Numbered from the stretch's first letter, positions 48,251 through 62,111 are shown. The stretch is 64,000 nucleotides of DNA from Panulirus ornatus (GCF_036320965.1 NC_092238.1:27127903-27191902); one strand, 5' to 3'. Notes: generated from the letters alone by a model not told the origin. Translations and numbers: made by a program.

Positions 48251-49381
48251 ATGGAGACTCGGGAGGTGAACGTCACGAGCGAGCAGAGCTGGGAGGACGC
48301 TGTAGACGTGGGTGAGCAAGTGATCCTCGGCGGCGTGGGCGTGGTGATGGCCTTGGTCGGAGGCGTGGGCAACGGGGTGGTAGTGGCGCTGGTGTGTTGT
48401 TCGCCAGCCATGCGCTCTGCCATCAACATCCTGCTGGCAACGGTGGCCCTCTGTGATACCCTGGCTACGGTGCTTCTCCTGCCCCTCGACCTGGTGTCCC
48501 TCATAGGGCGTGGCTGGCTTCTCCCGGCGCCCCTCTGTCATGCCCACGCCTTCTTGATGAACGTGGTACAAACAGAAGGCGTGGCTATCCTCACCGTCAT
48601 CTGCGTGGACCGATACATCATCATCGTCCGCCGGCAGGATCGTCTCACCGTCGTCCTCGCCTACTGGGTCATCGTGGTGTCGTGGGTGGTGAGTGCGTGC
48701 GTGGCCGCCCTGCCTTTTCTGGGCGTGGGTGGTTATAGCGACCTGCCGCTGCCCCCGGGCCTCACGCACTGCCAGTGGCAGCCAACGACGCCCACGCCCC
48801 TAGGGGAGAAAGTGTACGCCTCCGTCAGGTTCCTAATGGCGTATTTACTGCCGTTGGTCATCATGTTCTCCTGCTTCACCAACATTCTGGGGAAGGTCCG
48901 GAGTAACTTGGCCAAGGTTCACTGCGGCGCCTGCGAGGGAGGGTCGTCGTACACGGAGCTAGTCGAGGTGGCGCGGGAGACGGAGCTACCCAAGCCTTCC
49001 ACCACCCTCCCGAGTCGGCCCCTCGTCACCGTCAACCTTCGCTACAAGAACCAAACCCTCACGACGATCATGACCCTCTTCTTCACGTTCGTAGTGTGTC
49101 GCACGCCGCTTCACCTGACGCAGCTGGTCCAGTCCCTGACTTGCGCCGGAGAGGCTCAGTATGAGGTATATCCCTGGCTACTGTGGTGGACCTACGTCCA
49201 GCCGGCCATCAATCCCGTCATTTACACCGCCAGGATACAGAAGTTCCGGAAGGAGCTCCTGGAAATGTTCCCGTGGCTTCGGCGACTGACTCCCGGACCG
49301 GAGTGGCTGGGCCAGTGTCGCAATGACCCCAGCTCCATCTACATGATCCAACGCCACCCTAGGCGCGCCACCTCCTCCTGA
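48251..49381 (+). CDS. Rhodopsin-like GPCR, GPR45/GPR63-like
   Basis: A single open exon of 376 codons, from ATG at 48251 (GTGCCCATGG context) to TGA at 49379-49381. It has an N-terminal N-glycosylation site (Asn7-Val-Thr) and seven hydrophobic segments. Class A landmarks: GN in TM1 (Asn41), Asp69 in TM2, Cys96 before TM3, DRY (120-122), Trp145 in TM4, Cys174 in loop 2 (pairing with Cys96), Pro201 in TM5, NPVIY in TM7 (321-325), then a basic helix 8. Wording such as PAMRSAINILLA, TEGVAIL, VDRYIIIVRRQD and YPWLLWW closely follows the vertebrate orphan receptors GPR45/GPR63. The TM6 CWxP motif reads CRTP (283-286). The protein would act at the plasma membrane through G proteins; the ligand is unknown. 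No intron is needed, and an upstream noncoding exon is possible. Confidence 0.85.
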   Translation: METREVNVTSEQSWEDAVDVGEQVILGGVGVVMALVGGVGNGVVVALVCCSPAMRSAINILLATVALCDTLATVLLLPLDLVSLIGRGWLLPAPLCHAHAFLMNVVQTEGVAILTVICVDRYIIIVRRQDRLTVVLAYWVIVVSWVVSACVAALPFLGVGGYSDLPLPPGLTHCQWQPTTPTPLGEKVYASVRFLMAYLLPLVIMFSCFTNILGKVRSNLAKVHCGACEGGSSYTELVEVARETELPKPSTTLPSRPLVTVNLRYKNQTLTTIMTLFFTFVVCRTPLHLTQLVQSLTCAGEAQYEVYPWLLWWTYVQPAINPVIYTARIQKFRKELLEMFPWLRRLTPGPEWLGQCRNDPSSIYMIQRHPRRATSS

Positions 49382-49554
49382 CTCGCCCCGCGCAATGATG
49401 TAGCATACTGAAACACTCCGAAGTGATACCACGTATTCTCTGGGTTTCTCGCCCTCTCGTTGAATTACGATAGACTTTGCTGAGGAAGAAGTAGTGGTGA
49501 TCACTTTGTTTTTTGACGTTGGAGGTTCCAGTCACAGACAAAAGGCCACATCAG
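49382..49554. other. Probable 3' UTR of the GPCR gene
   Basis: Unique sequence after the stop and before the next LINE fragment. No AATAAA was seen. Confidence 0.4.
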
Positions 49555-50045
49555 GGCCGGGCCTTAATTGAAATATAGAGAGGTTGATGATACGGAAAAA
49601 AGAAGAGACAAGGGAAAGTATTTACGAATTTTGGAGGAAGTGAAAAAAAACCGGTCTTTTAAAATGTGCCAGGTAATAGTTGTTGGGAAAGACACGAGAG
49701 GGTAGAGAGTTCCAAAGCTTTGAGTTGTAAGGAAAGAAACAGTTATCAAAGCGGCTCACCCTTGAGTTGCTAGCAACCGCATAGCAATCATGTAACGTGG
49801 CAGCTTGTTGAGTATTCCGTGGTCTCGCTAGTGGTGGGGGACACACGAGCAGCCAGTTCTCGGGAGCGAAAAGGAAAAAGGAAAGCGAACCTGCATTGCG
49901 GCAAAGGGCAAGCAGGTCAAGTTTCAGTTTGTACTTAGCTCGGGAGAGTTTACCAGTCGGACCGCTTTCGACTCGACTCTGTCAAGTAAGGATGCAGAGC
50001 TAGAACCACCCCAGATGTGAGTGCAATACTCCACACAAGGGAGTC
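49555..50045 (-). mobile_element. LINE (Jockey/CR1-like) ORF2 3' fragment
   Basis: The minus strand reads, in order and with small frameshifts: EYCTHIWGG (near 50030), LLDRVESKAVRLVNSP, LDLLALCRNAGSLS, PPPLARPRNTQQAAT, then RFDNCFFPYNSKLWNSLPSR (near 49765-49706) and a 3' UTR beginning near 49620. This is the standard C-terminal half of an arthropod LINE reverse transcriptase. It shares its last ~250 bp with 42960-43230. Confidence 0.78.
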
Positions 50046-50945
50046 TTGGCAGTGCTTCAGTGTCTCTGTAATTCCCCTTGGGGAATCGCCTGCGATGATG
50101 ATTTGATAATAATGACGATGTCAGACAGCATTGGAAAGCATCCTTGCTCTTCAGCTTGTAAATTCCACTTACGAAGCGAATGCATTTTTCAACACGTTCT
50201 TCTGTTTGGTTTTAACGTCTTCATGTCTGAGGCAGGATTATAAATTTCAATTCATTTCTGGCCAGTAAAAAAAAAGGTCTTTGTCTATCTTCATTGTTAA
50301 CTGCGTGACGGACGCTTATAAGGTGACGTATGTAATCTACGAAAACATCATTTAACAGTGCTATGTTACTGTCATCAGACGAACGAAGTAAAACTAGCAC
50401 ACTCTAAATGCTAGACGGGTATGAATGATCCTTCTAACTGGAGTATGTGGGTTCGATTCGCTGTCAGTCCATAGACTTCTTTATCATGTTAGTTGTTGTC
50501 ATGTGCACCTGTAGTAACACCATGCTGTAAATTAGTGTGATTTTAAATTTGTGAGAAGTAAAAGGCGTAGGTCGACTATATTCTGTAGTCTCTTTAGCTT
50601 GTCCTACATTTTGTAGATTTTAGTTATATATTCATTATCAGTTGACATTTTCTCCTTCGAAATCATGAATAAAGAATGAATGTGGCATGCATACAGTGTA
50701 TTATTGTTTATAACATCAACATTTTCTTTTTGAAGTTGGATCATTATGTAATCACTGTGAAATGGTCGTCCTTCAGCAACGATTACACGAAAGCAGTGAT
50801 AATAGGGAGACTGAGAGGAACAGGGAAGACGGTGGGACTATGACGCTTTTCATTTTCTTTATGAAGAATTTCTGAGCTGATTTGTTAAAAGGAATTCATT
50901 CATCTCTTCTGCCAGACATCATTTGATAAGAGACTTTGCTGACAT

Positions 50946-51028
<83 letters not shown>

Positions 51029-52385
51029 AGAGATTTACAACAACGAGGCACCGTAATGTCTGCAGATTTGAATAATGATCGATTATTATTTCAAGCAGAA
51101 TTCACATGGAAATCCTATTGTATTTATGCAAAAGCAGGTCTTCATTTTCAAGTCAGTAATCTCTGAAAGATGGCGACATACTGAAAAGTTTCTTGTGGTC
51201 TATTTTCCTTTCTTGTGATAGTTACTTGTCATAGTACTCCCCCACTCAACAAATCAGCACGTATGATGTCGAATATTCGAGTAGAGAGCGTGGCACAGAA
51301 AGCTTGAGTTAGCCAGACCAAACATTGGGTGATACCATTTTCTTTAGAGGCAACATCACAAGAGAAAGCTTTCTTAAGGGTAACTTGATCTTTTTAAGGT
51401 TTTGGTCCTGCCTGTTTCATAGATTCCTGAAACTTGATGATTTTTAATGCTCAAACAGGAGGAAGAACTCCCACTATTCTGTTGAAAGTGACGTCGTTTT
51501 TAAAGCTAATACAATGATATGTGATTATACGTGGCAGTGAGGTCAGTTTGAGAGATGGAGGAGCGAGAGTGAGGGGGATAGAATTGGATAGGAGGAGGAT
51601 GTAGCAAGGGGAGGGAGAGGAAAAGAAGATGAGGAGGAAGCGCTGAAAGAGAATAAGGGAAAGGATGAGGAGGTAGAAGCACAGGAAATAGAGACGTGAA
51701 GACAGAGATGATAAAGAAAGGTAGAGAGAGGGAAGAAGTGGGGTGATGGGGGGCAATAATGCAAAACCAAATCCACAACACAGAATTAAGGTTGTGGTGT
51801 GGGTGACTCCAGCCATACCATGCTGTTATGCTTTATCATAAATGTGTTACATTTATTGTAAATTAATCTCCATCGTCTCTCTATTGTTTCCATGTGTCTA
51901 TGAGGTGACTGAAACTTTCAAGAACGTATATTTAACGCGAGGTGTGTTTGCAACTACATCCACAAAGCAACAGAAATAGGACGTACAGAATAACACAAAT
52001 ATAATTAATGGACAAAGATCATAAAGATATAGGTATATTTCACCCTACTAATGACACTCTCGTCAGTATCCAGTGATACAACAGTTGAACATCTTCATTA
52101 AACATGCAACGAAAAGATGGTAGTGTTCATTTGTTTCTCAGTGACAGATACTTCGCACGTAACCACGAAATATATCTGACGCGTTACGGCAAGTCACACA
52201 ATTCGAGGAACTTAGATATTTCGCTCGACACCGGCAACATCAGAGCCACAGTCACCGCCTACACCATCAGCATCCCTAACACCAACATCATCTCCCTCAC
52301 CACCACCAGCAAGCTGGTGCAAACAGCTCTCCCTCACCATCATCAAACTCAACGACTGAATACTTGAAAACATCATCTTTTACCA
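50046..52385. other. Spacer with one CT array
   Basis: Unique AT-rich DNA, no gene seen. A (CT)n array fills 50950-51028, and a purine-rich GAGG/AGGA patch lies at 51550-51750. Confidence 0.55.
50950..51028. repeat. (CT)n microsatellite
   Basis: About 39 CT units. Confidence 0.95.
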
Positions 52386-54590
<2,205 letters not shown>

Positions 54591-54592
54591 AG

Positions 54593-54593
<1 letters not shown>

Positions 54594-54634
<41 letters not shown>

Positions 54635-54638
54635 TGTC
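54594..54638. repeat. (GTCT)n tetranucleotide repeat
   Basis: About 11 GTCT units with one slip near 54634. Confidence 0.92.
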
Positions 54639-55073
54639 TGTCCTATAACCCTCTAGCCTCGTTCCTGCGACCACCACACGCGACAGAATCCGCTAGTAGT
54701 TCCCTTCCCTCGAACTGAGCCCCTGTCCGTAAAAGAATTATATTTTGTATCATGTATGCAATTTGACTGTGAACATACGAGGTAGGGAGAGAGAGAGGGG
54801 GGGACAATTAGACACTCGTTCGTGGTGTTTCGCCCTTCCTTAGTCATACAGAGAGGTCGGCCAGTACCGGATTTCCACTCTCGCACACTCTCGCCCGCGG
54901 GAGAACGGTCGTCGAATGTACCCAGTGGAAGGGCGCCGTGGACATGGAGGAAGGGGGACGCAGAAATGACGATTTGAATAGGCTCCTAATTTGACCCCCC
55001 GGGTGGTGTCACGGTGGCAGACCCTTGTGACCGACCTGCCACGGGGTAATAGAGGGGGAGAAAGGGGGGCAAG

Positions 55074-55076
<3 letters not shown>

Positions 55077-55131
<55 letters not shown>
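55077..55131. repeat. (GA)n microsatellite
   Basis: About 27 GA units. Confidence 0.95.
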
Positions 55132-55133
<2 letters not shown>

Positions 55134-55569
55134 ACCGACTTGCGAGTGCCGACGGGCGGGATTTTTGCCCAAGACGCGGCAGAAAAGTGGAAAGAGGGTC
55201 GGTGGAAGAGGAGACCCGCAAGAATCCTCCACGAAAGTGATAGTTGAGAAACACAAAACATAAAGTCTCGAGATTTTTAGAATTTACAAATCATTGTTGC
55301 TGTCACACACACAGAAATGAAATGAATCACATGAACGAAAACGAAAGATGACAAAAGGTTTTCTGTTCGAGATGAAATTCATTAAAATTCATAGAAGATG
55401 GTCGGAGGTTTTGTCATCCTATTTGTGATAGTGTCTTTTGTACTTTTCCTCTTCTTTTCATTATCCTTTTTTGCTTTCCTCTGGGACCACGACGACCTCC
55501 TTTGTTTACCCGCACGAGATCAGCAAAGAACGGTTCCTGAAAACTCGATCAGTGAAAAGACCTGCCTGT

Positions 55570-55660
55570 TTAATTGGTCGACAGCAGTGAAAGGGGCGGA
55601 GCTAATGAGACCATACTTTGGCACCAGCCTCTGTGATTGGTAAATTTCAGAAGAGGAGGA
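55570..55660. promoter_or_regulatory. Promoter-like cluster: two ATTGG boxes and a GC box
   Basis: Inverted CCAAT boxes at 55573-55577 and 55636-55640 flank a GC box (GGGGCGG, 55593-55599) within 70 bp. No downstream exon is recognised, so this is a composition-based suggestion. Confidence 0.25.
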
Positions 55661-55871
55661 GGAGCTATCCAAAACGATCACAAGAGTACAAAATATTCTG
55701 AAGAATTATACAACTTATGGGATGTAACCGATAAGGAGCGAGAGCAGTAAGTAGATTTGAAGAGAACTGATTAGAAAATCCCCACGACGAAGAAGAATAG
55801 AAAATGAAAAATCTGAAAATTAAAAACATCTGATTTTTCCCCTGTTGCACTCCAAGATAAACTGTACTCTT

Positions 55872-55873
<2 letters not shown>

Positions 55874-55950
<77 letters not shown>
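55874..55950. repeat. (TA)n microsatellite
   Basis: About 37 TA units, left flank of the hammerhead-like repeat. Confidence 0.95.
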
Positions 55951-55951
<1 letters not shown>

Positions 55952-56074
55952 CTATGAGTCCACGGGGAAAATGAAACACGAAAAGTTCCCAAGTGCACTT
56001 TCGTGTAATAATCACATCATCAGGGGAGACACAAGAGAGAAATATAATAGTTGATATACATCGAAGAGACGAAG

Positions 56075-56075
<1 letters not shown>
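55950..56075 (-). ncRNA. Hammerhead-like motif in dispersed repeat, between TA arrays
   Basis: Minus strand: TCCC (56027-56024), CTGATGA (56023-56017), GTG...CAC arms, GAAA (56002-55999), GTGCAC (55998-55993), TT, GGGA (55990-55987). About 90 bp is nearly identical to the copy at 28190-28295. The segment is enclosed by (TA)n on both sides, as is the 27040-27143 copy. Such motifs are reported in Penelope-like retroelements; no reverse transcriptase is nearby. Confidence 0.5.

Positions 56076-56076
<1 letters not shown>

Positions 56077-56141
<65 letters not shown>
56077..56141. repeat. (TA)n microsatellite
   Basis: About 32 TA units, right flank of the hammerhead-like repeat. Confidence 0.95.
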
Positions 56142-56144
<3 letters not shown>

Positions 56145-56693
56145 GAACTTATCATTAAAGAAATTATAGTTTGATTTTGACAAACCATGAAATATGAGAT
56201 TCGGTTATTATTGATTCATCTGAACACAAAGGTGGAAGGTTATTCCTCCTGGGAAATAAAGGGAATTATACATGGTGATCACGGGGATGGATGTGATGTA
56301 CCCTCGTACTGGGATATTCATAATGCAGCTGCAGCCAGGGAACGGTATGATGAGATTGCTGGATAGGGCTGAGGGATAAGGTGACATACTGTAGGGTAGT
56401 GATGAGGGTAAGGTAATTTACCTTAGGGCAAGGATGAAAGTAAAGTGATCCCTATCAGAGGAGAGTTGAAGGTGAGGTAACGCACTGGAAGAAAATGAGA
56501 TCCGTTTTTGCCGCTTTCTGGCTGAAATGGAAAACGAAAAAAGAAAATAATTCATAGGTAAACAATGGTCGGGAATAAGTTAGGCTTCGTAAGTATCGTC
56601 GTGATTTAGAACGACAAGGAGACACGACGAGCGTCAAGAAGCGACAGTTTATTGGAGAGACATAAATGGGAGTTGTGGGGAGGGGGGGTCAAC

Positions 56694-56696
<3 letters not shown>

Positions 56697-56747
<51 letters not shown>

Positions 56748-56913
56748 TGTGTCGCTAAGAGGAGCCATTTTTGTTTGTGTGTGTGTGTTTGTATGCGTGT
56801 GTGTGTGTGTGTGTGTGTCGCTAAGAGGAGCCATTTTTGTTTGTGTGTGTGTGTTTGTATGTGTGTGTGTGTGTGTGTGTGTCGCTAAGAGGAGCCATTT
56901 TTGTTTGTGAGTA

Positions 56914-56961
<48 letters not shown>
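56697..56961. repeat. 64-66 bp compound minisatellite with GT tracts
   Basis: Three copies of GTCGCTAAGAGGAGCCATTT (at 56751, 56817 and 56881), each followed by a TTTGTGTGTG tract, flanked on both sides by (GT)n. Confidence 0.92.
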
Positions 56962-56963
<2 letters not shown>

Positions 56964-56974
56964 GCCGAGCGAGC

Positions 56975-57260
56975 GGGAGTCTGGTGGGTCCCTCTTTCAT
57001 TATGTGTCCAACGCACTGCGGGCGGCGCCACACCACACCCAAATTACCCGCCAAAATCATGTCGATATTTTACCCGCAGTGGGTCCAAGTCGACAAGTTG
57101 TGCGCCCGCAGCCAATCGCCGCACGACCGCCGATAACCGTCGGCCAATGAGCGTCCTCCCAGCGGAGACCCAACCCGCCATTTACACCAGAGGGAGACTC
57201 ACTAGGCTCAGTGGTTTCTACAAAAATGCCACACGGCTTCTCAGTGTCATGTCGACCCCT
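56975..57260. promoter_or_regulatory. GC-rich promoter-like island
   Basis: Contains an E2F-like site (CCCGCCAAAA, 57047-57056), CCAAT boxes at 57111-57117 and 57142-57150, and many CpG dinucleotides, in contrast to the surrounding repeats. The spacing of the two CCAAT boxes (about 31 bp) is typical of NF-Y-dependent promoters. No gene was identified on either side, so the direction is unknown. Confidence 0.35.
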
Positions 57261-57301
57261 CTCCATCTTGTCTCAATGAAACGTTAATGAGTTGGTTTCA
57301 A

Positions 57302-57302
<1 letters not shown>

Positions 57303-57381
<79 letters not shown>

Positions 57382-57506
57382 ACATCTCCCTCTCCCTCCT
57401 CCTTCTCCCTTCTTCCACAGTCATTCGAGGAAGAGGAGGGGAGGAGGAGGAGGAGGAGGATGAGGAGGAGGACAACCAGCCACCAAGTTGTGGCCTTGTG
57501 ATAGAC

Positions 57507-57577
<71 letters not shown>
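57303..57577. repeat. Nested inverted purine/pyrimidine structure
   Basis: (CT)n (57303-57378), then CCCTCCTCCTTCTCC (57389-57408), then GGAGGAGGAGG (57428-57470), then (GA)n (57510-57577). The order is pyrimidine-pyrimidine-purine-purine, so the two halves are mutually complementary. Confidence 0.85.
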
Positions 57578-57578
<1 letters not shown>

Positions 57579-57619
57579 AAGTGCGTGCCCAGCTCGTAGC
57601 TGCAGGAGTAATACAGCCA

Positions 57620-59630
57620 ATACCCCCCGCCATCAGATTTTCTATTCCCGCTGCGTCGGTCTCTCCAGAGGGTAGTCGACTTTATTGCCCTCTTCTGGCG
57701 CGGCTGAAATATCGTCGGGGGGCAATATGTTATCCGCGGGTTTGAGCGCTGGGAGTCCGGCCAATATACATGGCATTATGCATACCAATATACATACCAA
57801 CGACGCGTGCCCGCCCTAACATGCTCCTTCAGCCATTCTGGAACGACCATTACTTCTCCGGAGACAAAAGATGGACTCTCGATAAAACCCGCTGGTGCGC
57901 TGTAATGGATACTCAGTAACACTGGGTCCTTGTAGACGCTCCTTGGAGAAGGGGGTTTGGGGGGAGACGCCGGGGCGCTGGCTGGGGAGAGAGAAACAGG
58001 AGGGCCAACGAACATGGTAAAAAGGGAGGTAAGGAGATAAGGAGGAGGTCATGATGGACGGGAAGGGAGGCTGGATGACAGAGGGAGCGTCCTGGAAGAT
58101 TAGATGATAGGATCATAGGAGAGAAAAGGGTTCATGGACAACGAGGATGGCATCTGGCACGGAGAGAGAGAGAGGACGTCGTAGACAATGAGTACCTGGT
58201 CTAGGAAGACTGGAAATACGTCCAGGAAGACAGTAGAAAGTCCAGAAAGAAGGAAAGATGGGGAGTTGCTCTGGAAGACGAGTTTGGGGGTCCTTTGTTA
58301 ATGTGGAAGGGATCCAGTTCAATGATAGAGCGCAGAATGATGGCAAGTCGCTCTTAAAATGTAGTTAAGGAATCCTAGATCACGATGGGTTCTTTGCAGG
58401 TGGACAGTGCGTCCTAGAAAATGAGGATGGGGTCATGGAAATGAGAGAAAAGCCTTCTGAAACAGCGTAGGTAGACAGGTGATGTAAGTGGCTTAGAATG
58501 TGGTCTGGGCAGGCGAGGATCAAACTGAGATGGATGTTGAGGTAATCTTCATTAATGAAGTTGGGGTCCTTGCACAAGATTGGTCCACTTGGCGGGGTAG
58601 ACAAGTGGAAACTTTTTTTTGAGGGTAGTTCGGGTTCACGGAAAGAATGGGGTCACAGAGATGGACTGGCACTTGGTATAGATGGGAAAAGGGGTCTAGG
58701 TGAATAAGGAAAGTGGTTTAGGTATATATGTAGGTGGTTCGAGCGGGTAGGGAAGAACCCAGTTAGTTCGGCAATAGTCTAAGCAGGCGTGGTGGAACGA
58801 TAAGGTGGTCCATGTTAATGGGGAAATGTTCTACATAGATAGGAGGTGGGGGATCCAGGTGAACAGGAAGTTAGAGTAGGCTGAAAAGGAGGGAGGGGAA
58901 TGGGTTAGATGAATAGGGAGGTGCTGCAACCAGACGGGAATATGGCCTAGATAAAAGAGGATCTGATTAAGATGCAGGTGGTGGTTCTTAGTACATGGGG
59001 AGATGGTCTAGATAGTTAGGGTTAGTTAGTTAGGAGGGCACTGTAGACAGATGATTAGGTGGTCTAGTTGAGAGGGGAGGTGATCAACGAGTGTGGGGTG
59101 ATGGTCTAAGAACAGAAAGGAGATCAAGGTAGATGGGGAAGAGGTCTAGATTGATACGATGGTCTTAAGAAGATAGAATGGTTCTACAGGCACGTGGAAA
59201 GGTGTTGTAAATGGATTCGAAGATGGTCCAGGCAGCTGGAGGTGATCTAAGTGCAGGGCGAGATGGACTTGGTATACATGGGGCAGTAGAAGTAGATGAG
59301 TGCGTTATCTACGTAGATGTAGGGTGGTCTGAGTAGACAGAAAGGTGGTCTAGCCAGATATAGGGCGACATAGAAAGATTTAATTAGATCTGTTGTAGTT
59401 CAGGTAGATGGGTCGATGGTCTACTTAAACGTAGAGTGATCGAGGCAGAAGGGGAGGTGTTTTAAGTGCATGGAATAGTGATGCATTTGAAGTAGAGGTA
59501 GCTGCTCCCGATCCATTCAGTGGTAGTAACTGTACCAAAGGGATGAGTGGCTTTGAACGCTTCATCGCCTCATAGCATTGCCTGAATCATGTCCTCTTCA
59601 TCATCTCTGGTGGACAGTGTTGCATAAACC
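57620..59630. other. Spacer of degenerate GGTGGTCTAG-type repeat
   Basis: No gene seen. From about 58380 to 59480 a loosely conserved unit of 25-35 bp recurs (GGTGGTCTAG, GATGGGGAGGTG, GTAGACAG words), too diverged to count exactly. Confidence 0.5.
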
Positions 59631-59639
59631 ATGTGCCCA

Positions 59640-59822
59640 ACACGTCCCCGGGATGTGTCCACCACGTCCCCAGGATGTGTCCGCCACGTCCCTAGGATGT
59701 GTCCACCGCGTCCCCAGGATGTATCCACCACGTCCCCAAGATGTGTTCACCACGTCCCCAGGATGTGTTCACCACGTCCCCAGGATATATCCACCACGTC
59801 CCCAGGATGCGTTCACCACGCC
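59640..59822. repeat. 24-bp minisatellite
   Basis: Seven to eight units of CCACCACGTCCCCAGGATGT plus GTCC/GTTC/ATCC. The 24-bp period leaves all frames open. Confidence 0.92.
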
Positions 59823-60505
59823 CTATGAATATAACCAGAGCCACTGGTTGTTCTCGTCACATCATAAGAGAACCCCCTACTACCCGGCAACACTGATTCC
59901 TCAAACTAGGATGTAATCATGTTTAATTAAATGTCGATGGAAGACAAAACCACCAACCGGAAGGTGGTCAAGTGAGCTCATATCATGTAATTGATATCCC
60001 AGATTCCGAGAGGGCGAACCCCTTTGCCCCTGAGCGGATGTGGAGTTCACATTACGGTGAAGGGAAAAGAAAGTTCAGACTTGGCCTCAGTGGGAAAAAG
60101 GAACTCTGGAGTGGATGACCTGGAGGATCGCCGTACGTTTTCTGATGGGATGGGCGCCTTAAGTGAACTGATCATCAAGGCACAGTAAGTGGAACAATGA
60201 GATGGGTTCACCTTATGAGGATGGGTGGGATTGGCCCCGTAAGCGGGTTAACAAGGACGACAAAGACACCCATTCGTGGAATGACGGGAGGAACGCTATA
60301 TGCAGAACCCCTGGGAATACCTTATGTATATAGTGCTATTATCATAATTACCCCTTAATTGATTGAGCACTTTTAGAAAACGCACCAGCATGAAAGAAGG
60401 CCATTAAATGTGACCATAGTTGATGCACCCTGACCTCAACAGTCAGAGATAAAACCATGCTCGTGCTAATCAAGAGAGGATGAGTAATATGTGGTTAAAT
60501 GATTA

Positions 60506-60568
<63 letters not shown>

Positions 60569-61650
60569 CAAACATGTGCGCTGGTGATCCCCTAACCCAA
60601 CATCTAGTCCAGGATGGGACGTGCGTTCCTTTTTTTTTTTTTTTCTTTTTTTTTAACCATTTCCTGGGTCTGCCAAGCGACACGTCCCCATTTAACTTAC
60701 CTTCCCCTCTGGACTGGGCTGGAAAGTAATCCCATTCTCTAATCACATGGCTCTATCTGGGACGTAGTTGGTGCCTTTCCCTCCCGTCCCTTTCCACAGT
60801 CTAGGATAGAAGACCCCTATCCTTACCGTCTCCCTCTTTTTTTTTTTCCAGTCTGGGTCATGTTCCTACCATCCACTGGCCCAACTTGGGATACAAGTTC
60901 CTCTTCCTTACCATTTCCTGGCCTAGACTTGTGACAGACATCTTCCCCCTCGCCCGCCTTTCCTACCGTTCCTTATCCTAGTTTGGGGTACAGGTCCCCA
61001 CCTGCCTACTGTCGTCGTCCCCTGGCCCCAGTGTGGGATATGTCCCCCTCCCTACAGTCTCCCGGGACGGGGCTTGCACCTATGGTCCTCTCCCCCACCC
61101 TCCATATAATCATCTGACGCAGGTGGTCCTCAGATGTAATTACCCAACCAACCCTTGTGGGTAATGAAGCCATAACTATAGTATTACCATATGAATTACA
61201 GCCCTAAAATAATGGTTTAACCCCCCCGATAATATGGGTACCAAGGTAATAGAGTCGAGGGGGGAAAATACTCCACTGAAAATGAAGGAAAAAAGGTAGA
61301 ATCGGCCTTTTTTGGTGGGCTCAATTTTTGCGACGGAAAACGAAAGGCGGACGAGGAGGAGGAGGAGGAGGAGAGAGAGAGGGGCAGAGGCAGGAGATGA
61401 AGGCTTCAGGGGAGATGCTGTGCGGCGGAGGATTCATCTGGACGACGGTCGGTAAATCAAATCCGAGGGAGTTTAATGAACCACTAGTGAACCTGTTGAG
61501 GTGATTTATATAAGGATGAGATAAGGATTAAACAGACCCCTGGGAGTGAGGTGGCCTACAGATGGGCAGGGGCGAGGGGAGGCGAGGAAGGTAGAGGAGG
61601 ATGAGGAGTGAGAGTGGGAGGAGGAGGGAAGAAAGAGGAGGGAGGATGAT
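59823..61650. other. Spacer with one GA array
   Basis: No gene seen. A (GA)n array lies at 60510-60566 and T-runs at 60629-60653. C/T-rich sequence with repeated CTGGCCCAGT/CTGGGATA words (60760-61080) looks like a decayed tandem repeat. Confidence 0.5.
60510..60566. repeat. (GA)n microsatellite
   Basis: About 28 GA units. Confidence 0.95.
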
Positions 61651-61659
61651 GTATCTGTG

Positions 61660-62060
61660 GGGCGTGATCCGAGGGTGTGGTCAGGAGGTATGGTCGGAGG
61701 GTGTGGCCAAGGGTTATGGTTAGAAGGTATGGCTATGGCGTGAGAGGTCAGGGGGCTATGGTTAGGAGGGTATGGCTGGAAGATGTGGTTCGAAAGTGTG
61801 TAGTCATGGGCTATGGTCGGACGGTTATGGCTAGAAAGTGTGGTTCGCTCATTCGGTCAAGGAACGTCGTCTGGAAATGTGGTAAGAAATATAGATGGTG
61901 TGGTTGGTGGAATATGACCGGAGGCTGTAGTTAGAGGGTGTGGTCCATGGTGTATTTAGAGGGTGTAGGCTGTGGGTATAGCTACAAGGTGTGGCCAGAT
62001 GTGGCTATGGAGTATGTTCGGGAGGCGTGGTAAGAAAATGTAAACAGAAGGCGTGGTGGT
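61660..62060. repeat. Degenerate GGTGTGGTC-type minisatellite
   Basis: About 20 diverged units of 16-20 bp built on GGAGGGTGTGGTC and GGCTATGGT words, ending near the (GT)n at 62093-62111. Confidence 0.7.
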
Positions 62061-62111
62061 CGGAATGCGGCCTGTGGCGTGTTGGCTGGCGTTGTGTGTG
62101 TGTGTGTGTGT

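Noticed and set aside
48217..48769. Long minus-strand frames opposite the GPCR
   Set aside because: Antisense shadows of a GC-rich coding exon. They have no motifs of their own, whereas the plus strand has all class A GPCR landmarks.
50440..50470. GGGTTCGATTC resembling a tRNA T-arm
   Set aside because: No A box and no acceptor stem at the right distance.
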